NCBI GenBank assembly: GCA_020848905.1 | Contig: JADLHG010000019.1 | Coordinates: 1 to 64,000, forward strand | Reading direction: 5' to 3' | DNA from: Deltaproteobacteria bacterium | GTDB taxonomy: Bacteria > Myxococcota_A > Polyangia > GCA-2747355 > JADLHG01 | DNA length: 64,000 bases | In this document: positions 18,614-26,575 of the stretch, piece after piece | Numbering within the stretch: the stretch's first letter is position 1 | Layout of the letters: every line of letters begins with the position of its first letter | Made by a program: the position numbers and the translations under genes | Notes under the pieces: model-generated | Seen by the model: only the letters and a program-made list of their open reading frames with translations | Database searches by the model: none | What the model was told of the DNA's origin: nothing

Positions 18614-19456
18614 CGCGCCCTTCATCGTCACCCCATCGGGGAACTTCGCCTCGAAGCGCCCGTGCAGCTCGCCGAGCCGCTCGCGGCAGGGCCTCGCTGA
18701 GAGCGTGGCCCTCCCCTCGGTCGCGCAGACCGGCTCCGCCGCCTGGCACCTCGGCGCGTCGGTGAAGGGGATGCGGCAGGCCCGCGCGCGGGGCGGGCTG
18801 CGCGCGACGTCGAACTCGAGGTGGAGGTTCCAGCCGGCCATGGCCAGCTCCTCCCCGAGCACGACGACCAGGGTCCCAGGATAGTTCCTGCTCACCCGCA
18901 ACGTCGTCGCCTCGCAGAGGCCCGGAGGAAGCGCGCAGCTCCCCGCACATCCCGTGCAGCTCACCTTGGGTGTCCCGGCCGCCAGGCTGGCGTCGAAGGT
19001 CACGGGCAGGGCCAGGGCCCGCTCGCGCGTCCATGGCTCGCTGCCCCAGCCGAGGAGAAACGAGGCCATGCTCGCCTCGTCCTCGGCCCCCCAGCTCGGC
19101 CAGGCGCACCGGCAGTCGAAGGCGAGGGGCGTTTGCAGGCCTCCGCGCGGCTGACCCCCGCTCAGCCACTTGCAGCCCCCCTCCCGGCCGCAGTAGGCCC
19201 CGGGCGGCCCCGCCCCCGGGCACTCGGCCCACCGCTCTCCCACGTAGCAGCCCGCGAGGCTGCCCGGGTCGGCCACGCACGCGCCCAGATCGCTCGTTCG
19301 CGCCGCATCCACCTGCGGGGTGACCCCCCGGTCGCGCACCGGTGCGCACGCCTCCTGCGCGCCACCGCCGCCCGCGTCGCAGCCGCCCAGCGCGGCGGCG
19401 ACCGCGACGGCCACCGCGACAACGGCCACGCCGCACCCGTGCCTCGTGCTCTGCAT
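18608..19456 (-). CDS. Cys-rich lipoprotein of unknown function
   Basis: Exported protein of 282 residues: Ala/Val-rich signal peptide with lipobox ALGGCDAG (Cys about 26), then a Cys-rich body (about 20 cysteines) with CYVGERWAECPGAGPPGAYCG, FDCRCAWPSW and CTGCAGSCALPPGLCEA. The second half (LEFDVARSPPRARAC, RCQAAEPVCATEGRATLSARPC) is also Cys-rich, suggesting disulfide-stabilised extracellular structure. No known domain recognised. A GGGGG site lies six bases before the ATG. The stop codon lies in the small hairpin facing the POT gene. Confidence 0.75.
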   Translation of the reverse strand: MQSTRHGCGVAVVAVAVAVAAALGGCDAGGGGAQEACAPVRDRGVTPQVDAARTSDLGACVADPGSLAGCYVGERWAECPGAGPPGAYCGREGGCKWLSGGQPRGGLQTPLAFDCRCAWPSWGAEDEASMASFLLGWGSEPWTRERALALPVTFDASLAAGTPKVSCTGCAGSCALPPGLCEATTLRVSRNYPGTLVVVLGEELAMAGWNLHLEFDVARSPPRARACRIPFTDAPRCQAAEPVCATEGRATLSARPCRERLGELHGRFEAKFPDGVTMKGAF

Positions 19457-19565
19457 GTGATTCCCCCCGAAGGATCTGCCCGTCTGTCAGAACGGCGGGG
19501 CAGGCCCGCGCATTCCGCCGGGTCGCCTCGTGCCCCCGTTGCCCCCTCTCCCCTTCCGCTTCGCT

Positions 19566-20879
19566 CTATCCCACGTACCGCAGGATCATCAGGCTGCGGT
19601 CGTCCTTGTGCTGCTTGGTGAAGCGGTCGGTCACGTCGAAGAGGTGGTCCAGGATCTCGGTCACCGGCAGGTGCCTCACGTGCGAGACCTCGCGGGACAG
19701 GCGCTCCACGCCCAGCTCCTCGCCGCCGGCCGAGCGGGCCTCGGAGATCCCGTCGGTGTGGAGCAGCAGGATGTCGCCGGGCGTGAGGGTGAGCGTCTGG
19801 CTCGTGGTCACCTTGCGGATGTCGCGGCGCACTCCTACCCAGGCTCCGGGGGTCTCGAGCTGCTCGCACGCGCCCGTCTCGCGCCGGCAGACGATGAGCT
19901 CCTCGTGCGCGCCGGCGAAGCAGACCGTCCCGTCCCGCGTGTAGCGGAGCAGCGTGAGCGTGGCGTGGTCGTCCTTCTTCAGCCGCTGGCGCACGTTGTC
20001 GTAGAGCACCTCGTTGACCACCGCAAGGAGCTCGTCGGGCATCGCGGTGGGCTGACGCCTGACGAGCGCCGAGATGCTGCTCTGGAGCATCAGCATCACG
20101 AGCCCGGCCGTCAGCCCGTGCCCCGCGACGTCCCCGATGCCGATCCAGGCCCCGTCTACCGTCGGCACGAAGTCGTAGTAGTCGCCGCCCACCTCGCTCA
20201 CCGGCGCCATGCGCGCCGCGACCTCGAGGCCCGGGGCCTGCAGCACGCGCGGCAGGATCTGCGTCTGGATGCGCGTGGCGATCGAGAGCTCCTGCTCGAG
20301 GTGGCTGATCGCCGCGGCCTGGAGCTGCGTGCTCAGCGACTGCAGCCGCTCCTCGTGCTCCGTGGCTTCGGCCTTGAGGCTCGCGAGCTGGGCCTCGCTC
20401 TCTTGCTTCTGGTTCCACTTCTCCGTCAGCGCGTGGGCGAGCTGGAGCAGCTCCACCGTGTCGAAGGGCTTCTTCAGGATCAGCAGCCGCTCGGTCTGGC
20501 CGAGCGCGCGCACCGTCTCGTCCCAGCTGTAGTCCGAGTAGGCGGTGCAGAGCACCACGTAGAGGCGCGGGTCCGCCTTCCAGAGGTGGCCCGTGGTCTC
20601 CACGCCGTCCCAGCCCGGTGGCATGCGCACGTCCACGATGGCCATCGCGTACGGGCGATGTGCGGCCACCGCGTCCTCGAGGAGCGTGAGTCCTTGCTGC
20701 CCCTGAAACGCCGACTCCAGCTCGAAGCTCGCCTCGGGTCCGGCGACCTGCTCGCCGCCGAAGAGCTCGGCCTCGAGGGCGGAGAGCTCGGCGAGGCGCG
20801 GCGTCGCCGGCATCAGCACCTTGCGGATGTCGTCGTGGATCGCCGGGTTGTCGTCGATGACGAGGATCCGTCGGTTCAT
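19566..20879 (-). CDS. response regulator with PP2C/SpoIIE phosphatase output
   Basis: Protein of 437 residues. A receiver domain begins at ILVIDDNPAIHDDI (phosphoacceptor Asp in MAIVDVRMP near residue 103, signalling Lys in LKKPF), then a coiled linker (EKWNQKQESEAQLASLKAEA, residues about 170-215), then a PPM/SpoIIE Ser/Thr phosphatase domain with GGDYYDF, IGDVAGHG, HTDGISEAR and KDDRSLMILR metal-binding motifs. Family members dephosphorylate anti-sigma antagonists in partner-switching pathways; no such partners are adjacent. The linker resembles the signalling helix that passes receiver activation to the phosphatase. The ATG at MNRRILVIDDN is preceded by GGTGGAGGG; the longer frame is not needed. 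Confidence 0.92.
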   Translation of the reverse strand: MNRRILVIDDNPAIHDDIRKVLMPATPRLAELSALEAELFGGEQVAGPEASFELESAFQGQQGLTLLEDAVAAHRPYAMAIVDVRMPPGWDGVETTGHLWKADPRLYVVLCTAYSDYSWDETVRALGQTERLLILKKPFDTVELLQLAHALTEKWNQKQESEAQLASLKAEATEHEERLQSLSTQLQAAAISHLEQELSIATRIQTQILPRVLQAPGLEVAARMAPVSEVGGDYYDFVPTVDGAWIGIGDVAGHGLTAGLVMLMLQSSISALVRRQPTAMPDELLAVVNEVLYDNVRQRLKKDDHATLTLLRYTRDGTVCFAGAHEELIVCRRETGACEQLETPGAWVGVRRDIRKVTTSQTLTLTPGDILLLHTDGISEARSAGGEELGVERLSREVSHVRHLPVTEILDHLFDVTDRFTKQHKDDRSLMILRYVG

Positions 20880-20972
20880 CAGCGCGCCGCCCTCCACCCG
20901 GGAGGTCCTTCCGGGATAGTGACCCCCCCGCGATCCATCGACCACTTCTAAGCGGTTCTTAGTCTGGCGAAC

Positions 20973-21719
20973 TTAACGCCGCGCGTCAGGGATGCCGCCC
21001 GCCGGGGGAGGTCCGAGCAGAGTTTGCACCCCGGCCCCGATGAAGGCATTCGCGTCGTTCGTGCAGTAGCCGACCACCTGCACCTCGTGGTTGGCGGCGT
21101 GCAGGAGCTTGGCCTTCATGTTCCGGCCGTCGCGCGAGCGCTTCAGGCCGAGCTCGTAGAAGAGCGGCTGCCCGGGGCGCACCTCCGCGTTCGGCAGCCA
21201 CTCCATGCAATTGCCCCCGCGATAGAGCGGGTCGTTGGGAGCGTTCCTGCCCTCCAGCCAGCCCGTCAGGTGCTGAAGCCGCCCGCCCTGCAGGTCGAGC
21301 GGAAAGAAGTACCCCGCGCCGTTGTGCCGCATGTACATGTGCCGGCAGTCGTTGAAGCGCCCTTCGGTGCCGTTGTAGTTGCGCCCCCAGAGGTAGCAAT
21401 CGTTCGGCTGGAGCGCCATTACCATGTGCGAGCCGCCGTCGAAGCGCAGGCAGGCGTAGCCGTGCGGCGCCGTGAAGCGCCGCAGGAAGTCGTCCTGGGT
21501 CTGCGCCGTCACGGGCACGAAGAGGCGCTGCACCGGCTGCGCGGCGTCTCCCGCCTGCACCGCGCGCACCTGGAAGCCGTGCTGCCGCGCGTAGGCCCGC
21601 GCCTCGCGCACCATACGGCTCTCCTCGGCGAACGCTGCCGCACGCAGGCCGAGCAGCGCACAGAGCACCCCCGCCCCGGTCAGAAACCCAGCTCGTCCGC
21701 GCCGCGCGCTCATCGCCAT
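20973..21719 (-). CDS. secreted protein of a tandem paralog pair (second copy), unknown family
   Basis: Protein of 248 residues with a signal peptide (GVLCALLGLRAAAFAEE). It shares most of its length with the gene upstream: GGSHMVMALQPNDCYLW and RNYNGT, FPLDLQGGRLQHLTGWL, LYRGGNCMEWLPNAEV, LGLKRSRDGRNMKAKLLHAA, and a closing LLGPPPAGG. Two conserved Cys (NDCYLW and GNCMEW) may form a disulfide or an active site. I recognise no family; the His, Asp, Cys and Trp in conserved blocks would allow an enzyme. The start ATG overlaps the TGA of the first copy (TGATG), so the two are translationally coupled. Confidence 0.8.
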   Translation of the reverse strand: MAMSARRGRAGFLTGAGVLCALLGLRAAAFAEESRMVREARAYARQHGFQVRAVQAGDAAQPVQRLFVPVTAQTQDDFLRRFTAPHGYACLRFDGGSHMVMALQPNDCYLWGRNYNGTEGRFNDCRHMYMRHNGAGYFFPLDLQGGRLQHLTGWLEGRNAPNDPLYRGGNCMEWLPNAEVRPGQPLFYELGLKRSRDGRNMKAKLLHAANHEVQVVGYCTNDANAFIGAGVQTLLGPPPAGGIPDARR

Positions 21720-22453
21720 CAGCGCGCCGCGTCCAGGGCCCCGCCGGCCGGCGGCGGACCGAGGAGCTCGTTCACCCCCAGGTTGTTGAAGGAGGCGAGG
21801 TCGTAGACGTGGTAACCGACCACCTGCACGTTCGCGTTCGCGGCGTGGAGGAGCTTGGCCTTCATGTTGCGCCCGTCGCGCGAGCGCTTCAGCCCGAGGA
21901 GGTGGAAGAGCGCCTGTCCGGGCCCTACCTCGGCGTTGGGCAGCCACTCCATGCAGTTGCCGCCGCGGTAGAGGCCGTCGTTCGGGTTGGCGCGCGCGCC
22001 GAGCCATGCCGAAAGGTGCTCGAGTCGCCCGCCCTGCAGATCGATGGGAAAGACATACCCGAGGCCGCGATGGGCCATGTAGTTGGCGCGATAGTCGCCG
22101 AGCCCCGGCACGGTCCCGTTGTAGTTGCGGGCCCAGAGGTAGCAGTCGTTCGGCTGCAGGGCCATCGCCAGGTGGCTACCCCCGTCGAAGTTGAGCGCCG
22201 CGTAGCCTCGCCCCGACGTGAAGCGGGTCATGAAGTCGTTCCAGCTCTGCGGCGTGATCGGCACGAAGACCCGCTGCACCGGCCGGTTGGGCGAGCCGCA
22301 CTGCACGACCTTGGTCGGAAAGCCGTTGGCGCGCGCGTACGCCTGCACGTCCTGCAGGGCTCGCTGCGCGCCGGCACCGCTGCTCACGCCGAGGAGCAGA
22401 AGACCCGCGGCGGTGCCGAGCCAGCGGGCGAGGGTAAGGTGAGCCTGACGCAT
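21719..22453 (-). CDS. secreted protein of a tandem paralog pair (first copy), unknown family
   Basis: Protein of 244 residues with signal peptide (GTAAGLLLLGVSSGAGAQ). After it come VQAYARANGFPTKVVQCGSP and a VQRVFVPIT block, then the motifs shared with the neighbour: LNFDGGSHLAMALQPNDCYL, ARNYNGT, IDLQGGRLEHLSAWLG, LYRGGNCMEWLPNAEVGPG, LKRSRDGRNMKAKLLHAAN. An extra Cys (VVQCGS) is not in the second copy. GGAGG lies nine bases before the ATG; I rejected a longer start in frame. Two copies this divergent yet adjacent and coupled suggest a two-subunit or two-specificity secreted system. Function unknown. Confidence 0.8.
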   Translation of the reverse strand: MRQAHLTLARWLGTAAGLLLLGVSSGAGAQRALQDVQAYARANGFPTKVVQCGSPNRPVQRVFVPITPQSWNDFMTRFTSGRGYAALNFDGGSHLAMALQPNDCYLWARNYNGTVPGLGDYRANYMAHRGLGYVFPIDLQGGRLEHLSAWLGARANPNDGLYRGGNCMEWLPNAEVGPGQALFHLLGLKRSRDGRNMKAKLLHAANANVQVVGYHVYDLASFNNLGVNELLGPPPAGGALDAAR

Positions 22454-22685
22454 CGTTCGTTCCTCCGCGGGCCGGCTGGCGCCGCCCCTGGCCATGAGAT
22501 GTCGCGCGGGCAGGGAGGAAAGCAACGCCAGTGCCGAGGCGAAGTAGCGAAGATCGTGGGGTCTTGGTCGCCCCCCCTCTCCGGCGGCGAGACACCTGCC
22601 TGCCCCGGCCTCTCGCTTTCGAAGAGGCCCCGGCTCGGGAAGTGGCCGGAGGGGGAGCCCGTTCCCCGAGCCGAGATCCCCGGGC

Positions 22686-23540
22686 TCAGTCGCGGCGGTA
22701 GCGGACCCAGACCCCGTCCTCGAGGACGAGATAGTGCTCGGGACCGGCCTCGGCGGCGCCTCCGCCGTAGCGACGGTCCTCGGGGAGGATGAGGGTCAGC
22801 GCGGTGGACTGCATGAGCGGCTCGGGGCGGACGCTGGGCAGCGGTCGATCCCCAGCCGCCGCCACGAGCGCGCCCGCGGTCGCCGACGACGGAAGGAGCG
22901 CTTCCAGGATGCAGAGCGTGGGGGGCGCGAGCTGCAGCCGCTTCTCGCGGTTGCCGTCGAGGATCTCGCGCACCGTCAGCCACTCGCCGGCGCTCGTCTC
23001 GCGCGGGTCGAAGCGCGCCTGCTGGTCGGCCGGCACCTGACAGATGAAGAAGCGGGCGCTGAAGCGCTTGGGCTCGAAGGTGGGCGTGATCCAGTGGGCC
23101 AGGTAGCGCAGCCGGTCGGCGGGGATCACCAGGCGCTCGCGCGCGAGAAAATCGCCGAAGGCCAGGCTCCCCGCGTTGAGCTGCTCTCGGAGCTCGTCGA
23201 GGCGTAGCGGCGCGGAGCGCGAGTACCCCGGCTCGTCCTCGGCCAGGAGCACCCCCGCCTCCTCGAAGGCCTCGCGCACGGCGGCCACGTAGAAGGCCAG
23301 CGCGCGCGCACCCTCCTCGAGACCGAGCCGCGCCGCGGCCTCCTCGGGCCGAAGCCCGGTGCAGCGGGCGAGCGTGGCCGGATCGGCATCCGCCTCGTCC
23401 ACGCGCCCCCCGACGAAGACGTGGGCGTTGGCCATGAAGCGATTGCCCTTGTGCCGGCGCACCATGAAGAGCTGGGCTCCTCCCGGCGCGTCGCGGGCGA
23501 GGAGCACGGTCGCGGCGTCCTTCGGTTCGACAGGGGTCAT
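22686..23540 (-). CDS. Nudix hydrolase (NUDT19-like)
   Basis: Protein of 284 residues. The N-terminal strand TVLLARDAPGGAQLFMVRRH and the VFVGGRVDE loop are followed by an insertion and the split Nudix box YVAAVREAFEEAGVLLAED, whose REAFEEAG is the metal-binding core. A long insertion between the first Gly and the REUXEE core is typical of NUDT19/RP2p-type CoA or acyl-CoA diphosphatases, so hydrolysis of a CoA-like substrate is a reasonable but unproven guess. The middle contains WITPTFEPKRFSARFFI, also common in that group. Start: GGAG eight bases before the ATG. Confidence 0.82.
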   Translation of the reverse strand: MTPVEPKDAATVLLARDAPGGAQLFMVRRHKGNRFMANAHVFVGGRVDEADADPATLARCTGLRPEEAAARLGLEEGARALAFYVAAVREAFEEAGVLLAEDEPGYSRSAPLRLDELREQLNAGSLAFGDFLARERLVIPADRLRYLAHWITPTFEPKRFSARFFICQVPADQQARFDPRETSAGEWLTVREILDGNREKRLQLAPPTLCILEALLPSSATAGALVAAAGDRPLPSVRPEPLMQSTALTLILPEDRRYGGGAAEAGPEHYLVLEDGVWVRYRRD

Positions 23541-23579
23541 GCGTGTCTCCAGCTGCTCGAATGGGGTGTCTGGTACGCC

Positions 23580-23617
23580 GTGCGGTGCGGTGCCGTGCGC
23601 CGTGCGGTGCCGTGCGC
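23580..23617. repeat. GTGC-rich short tandem repeat
   Basis: Seven GTGC cores spaced by one to three bases (GTGCG, GTGCG, GTGCC, GTGCGCC, GTGCG, GTGCC, GTGCGC) lie between the Nudix gene and the flavin reductase-like gene, with a 12-base exact repeat GCCGTGCGGTGC at 23577 and 23599. Likely slippage-generated; no function evident. Confidence 0.75.
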
Positions 23618-24174
23618 TAGCGAAAGCGCTTGAGCAGCTTGCGATCGCGCTGCGCGTCGAGGAGCGCCTTCTCGACCAGCGAGAGGGCCTGCCCCGGTGA
23701 GAGCCGCTCGAACGCGTCGCGCTTGTGCAGCGGCTTGCGCCCGGGATGAATCCCCTGCGCGACCACGTCGGCGAGAAAGACGAGCCGGTCGCCGCTGTCC
23801 ATCGCGTTCACCACGACGCACTCGGCCCAGCCGCAGGTCCCCTCGAGCAGCGCGAGTCCGCCGGGGCTACGCGCGAGCGGCAGGCCCGCGAGCTTGTCCT
23901 TCGCGCGCCCCGAATGGAGCCCGAGCCGCGGCAGGAGCTCGTGCTGCCCCTCGGCGAGCATCTGCACGGCGAAGCGCCCGCTCTCGCGCAGGAGCTCCAC
24001 CGTGTAGTTCTCGACCGAGAGCACGGCCACCAGGCGCAGCTCGTCGTAGACCAGCGTGGCCGGCACGATCCAGGTGGCGATCATGGCGTTGTCGAGCCCG
24101 CGATGGTGCGCGCTCACCGCCCAGACCTCGTGGTTCGTCAGAGAGAAGATCGAATTGATCGCGGGGTGGCTCAC
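23617..24174 (-). CDS. flavin reductase-like FMN-binding domain protein
   Basis: Protein of 185 residues resembling the flavin reductase-like (DIM6/NTAB, split-barrel) family. Seen: SIFSLTNHEVWAVSAHHRGL, DNAMIATWIVPATLVYDELRL, an aromatic/hydrophobic VLSVENYTVELLRESGRFAV, LPLARSPGGLALLEGTCGWA and GDRLVFLADVVAQG. Such proteins bind FMN and reduce it or use it in small-molecule reduction. The GTG start follows a -10-like CATAGC by seven bases; the open frame upstream is antisense-quality sequence. The C-terminal KRFR is unremarkable. Confidence 0.8.
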   Translation of the reverse strand: MSHPAINSIFSLTNHEVWAVSAHHRGLDNAMIATWIVPATLVYDELRLVAVLSVENYTVELLRESGRFAVQMLAEGQHELLPRLGLHSGRAKDKLAGLPLARSPGGLALLEGTCGWAECVVVNAMDSGDRLVFLADVVAQGIHPGRKPLHKRDAFERLSPGQALSLVEKALLDAQRDRKLLKRFR

Positions 24175-24181
24175 GGGCAGA

Positions 24182-24210
24182 GCTATGGCAAATCCCGCGC
24201 AGCCTGGCAA
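24182..24210 (-). promoter_or_regulatory. promoter giving a leaderless flavin reductase-like message
   Basis: On the minus strand TTGCCA and CATAGC are 17 bases apart and the -10 ends seven bases before the GTG. No Shine-Dalgarno is present. Confidence 0.4.
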
Positions 24211-24251
24211 GCGCGTTGCGCCCCGAGCGTTGCGCCTCGAGCGGGCGGGGC

Positions 24252-26408
24252 CTACTTCGTCTCGAGCGTGACCGACTTCAGGATCACCGTCACCCGGTCC
24301 CGGAGCGTGGCCCGCTGCATGTCCTTGGCCACCAGCTTGCGCGTCACGTCGTTGAGCTTGCCCTCCAGCTCGAGGAGCGTCGCCGTGAGCTTCTTCGCCA
24401 GGTCCTGGTTGCGGAGCGCCTTGCCGAGGAGCTTGAGGTTCTCGCGCACCTGGGTCTGCCGCTCGCTGAAGGCGTTCTTCTCGCGCCGCAGCCGCTCGAG
24501 CTCGTCCTCGAGCTTCGAGAGCTCCTCCTGAAGCTTCAGCGCCTGCTTGAGCTGCTCGGTGAGCTTGGGGTCGGCGCTCGGGTCCTTCAGATAGAGGCGG
24601 ATCGCCTGCTGCCCCTCGTGCGAGAAGATCTCGGCCCACCGTCGGACGGGCGTCTCCTCGCGCACCTCGAAGGTGGTCTTCCCCTTCTCGGCCAGGCGCA
24701 CCGGCGCGAAGTAGTAGTCCTTCTCGATCAGGACCCCCTTGTCGGGCTGCGTGAGCTTCCACCCCACGCGGTGCTGGCGCTGCACGAAGAGCGTCGCCGC
24801 TTCGCCGGTGCGGTTGTGCACGGTGTACTTGTGCACCGCGACCTGCTTGGCCTCGACGGTGAGCTGCCCGTTCACGATGCGCACGAGGCGCGCGCTCTCG
24901 TCCCGCACCTGGTCGTCGAGCGTGACGAGCACGCGCCCGTCCACCGAGTACGGGATGAAGGTGGAGCTCGAGGCCTCGACCTGGCCCCCCACGGCCTCTC
25001 CGACGAAGCTCCCGTCGCGGTAGATCGCGACCGGCCCCTTCTCGAGCACGTAGCCCGTCGTGTTGGTCAGCCGGACCGCGCGGTAGGGCGTGTTCGCCGA
25101 GCTGTCCACGCGAAAGAGCAGCACGTCCTCGGCGGGAACGCGCTTGTTGAGGATCGACACGAGCGCGCTCTGGCGGTCCTTGATCGTCACCGGCGCCTCG
25201 ATGTCGTAGCGAAAGAGGCTCCCCACCTGCGCCCCCGCCACGAGCGCCGAGAAGCTCTTCTCGAGCAGCTCCGAGCTCATGCGCGGCGGCGGCGGGGCAG
25301 CGGGCTTCTCCTGAGCCTCGGCGCGCGCCATCATGTCGCCTCGCATCCCGGCGCCGGAACCCGCGCCCCTCGGGCGGGCCGGCGAGCGCATCGCCCCCTT
25401 GGCCTTCTTCTTGTACCGCCGGTAGTCCCCCTCTTCTTTGCGACCCTCGTCGGCCTCGGCCACCTTGGACTCGGCCTCGGGCTCGGCCGCCGGCTGGTCG
25501 GCGGGACCCGCGCTCCCCGTCGCGGGAGGGGGCGCCTCGGCCACCGCCTCCTGCTGCGGCGAGAGGTCGGAGCGGCGCACGAAGCGCGGCGTGTAGAGAT
25601 CGTAGGCGAAGGTGAGCGGCGTCCCGGCGGTGAGCGAGAGCCAGACGCGGTTCCAGTCCTCGCCCGAGACGTTGTCCACCACGGCCCAGCCCTGCAGCAG
25701 CCCGTTCGCCTGCCCCTTGCTCAGGACCACGCGGTAGGCCGGCTTCCAGGTCGGCATCTCCACCACGTAGCTCACGAGGAGCTGGTGCGGCGTCGGGCCC
25801 GTGAGGTGCACCACCAGCTCGACCGGCTTCCAGCTCCCCTCGTCGAGCGAGACGTCGAGCGCCTTGCGCAGGCCGACCTCGAGCGTCCGGTCCTGCACCT
25901 GCAGCTCGGTCACGCCCGTGGCGTCGAAGCTGTGCAGCGTACCGTCGTCGGTCAGCACCGTCAGGCGCCAGGTCGCGTGCTCCTCGTCGCCGAGCTGCTC
26001 GACGCCCACGAGGCGGCCCGTGGCCTTCCCCTCCTTGCCCCGCACGGTGGCCCGCGCCCCGCGAAAGGCCCGCGCGATGCCCACGAGCCCGCCGCTCTCG
26101 CGCACCTGCTCGGGGAGCGCCGCGAGGAGCCGCGCCCGCGTCTTCTCCACCGGCAGCGCGATGTTCACCGCCCGGCCCGTGCCCAGGTCCACGACCGTCA
26201 GCGACTTGAGCACGTCCGCGATCTGCGCCGGCAAGATGCGCAGCCGGATCTCCTGCCCCTCGACGGTCCCTTGCCGTTCGAAGTAGCCGATGCCGTTCTG
26301 ATAGAGCACCGCCCGTGTGACCTTCAGATCGTCGGCGCGTCGCTCCCCGGTCGTGGCGCAGCCGCCCAGGACGGCCAGCGCGCAGAGCCATCTCGTGTGT
26401 CGTCGCAT
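24252..26408 (-). CDS. DUF4139-like lipoprotein
   Basis: Lipoprotein of 718 residues (signal ALAVLGGCATTG). It opens with VTRAVLYQNGIGYFERQGTV, typical of DUF4139-type proteins where the first block describes a beta-rich domain, then VVEMPTWKPAYRVVL and VVDNVSGEDWNRVWLSLTAG, a conserved repeat-like core. A low-complexity Pro/Ala/Glu/Lys linker lies near residues 290-370. The C-terminal domain continues with LNKRVPAEDVLLFRVD, YTVHNRTGEAATLFVQ and ends in a long coiled coil (EELSKLEDELERLRREKNAF onward, residues about 600-690). Function of the family is unknown; it is membrane-anchored and faces the outside of the inner or outer membrane. Divergent from the kinase-PhnD gene. Confidence 0.78.
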   Translation of the reverse strand: MRRHTRWLCALAVLGGCATTGERRADDLKVTRAVLYQNGIGYFERQGTVEGQEIRLRILPAQIADVLKSLTVVDLGTGRAVNIALPVEKTRARLLAALPEQVRESGGLVGIARAFRGARATVRGKEGKATGRLVGVEQLGDEEHATWRLTVLTDDGTLHSFDATGVTELQVQDRTLEVGLRKALDVSLDEGSWKPVELVVHLTGPTPHQLLVSYVVEMPTWKPAYRVVLSKGQANGLLQGWAVVDNVSGEDWNRVWLSLTAGTPLTFAYDLYTPRFVRRSDLSPQQEAVAEAPPPATGSAGPADQPAAEPEAESKVAEADEGRKEEGDYRRYKKKAKGAMRSPARPRGAGSGAGMRGDMMARAEAQEKPAAPPPPRMSSELLEKSFSALVAGAQVGSLFRYDIEAPVTIKDRQSALVSILNKRVPAEDVLLFRVDSSANTPYRAVRLTNTTGYVLEKGPVAIYRDGSFVGEAVGGQVEASSSTFIPYSVDGRVLVTLDDQVRDESARLVRIVNGQLTVEAKQVAVHKYTVHNRTGEAATLFVQRQHRVGWKLTQPDKGVLIEKDYYFAPVRLAEKGKTTFEVREETPVRRWAEIFSHEGQQAIRLYLKDPSADPKLTEQLKQALKLQEELSKLEDELERLRREKNAFSERQTQVRENLKLLGKALRNQDLAKKLTATLLELEGKLNDVTRKLVAKDMQRATLRDRVTVILKSVTLETK

Positions 26409-26575
26409 GTTCTCCCGCCGCGTGATGGACCCGAACCCACCGTGCTCGTGACCGAGCGCGACATCTCCAGTTGTGGGTCGAGGCCTCGAGGCTACGCGGC
26501 CGCCACGCCGGGTGGCAAGGAATTGCCGCCGGTTTGCGGCGCGCGGCGCGACCGTGCCATCATTTCCGCGCCTTC

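Noticed and set aside
22560-22660. GC-rich hairpins between the Nudix gene and the paralog pair as a terminator
   Set aside because: Stems exist (GGCCTCT/AGAGGCC and GGCTCGGG/CCCGAGCC) but no T-run follows on either strand.
24175-26391. Extension of the flavin reductase-like gene through the DUF4139 region in another frame
   Set aside because: Product is low-complexity and the GTG at 24174 has a promoter in the right place.
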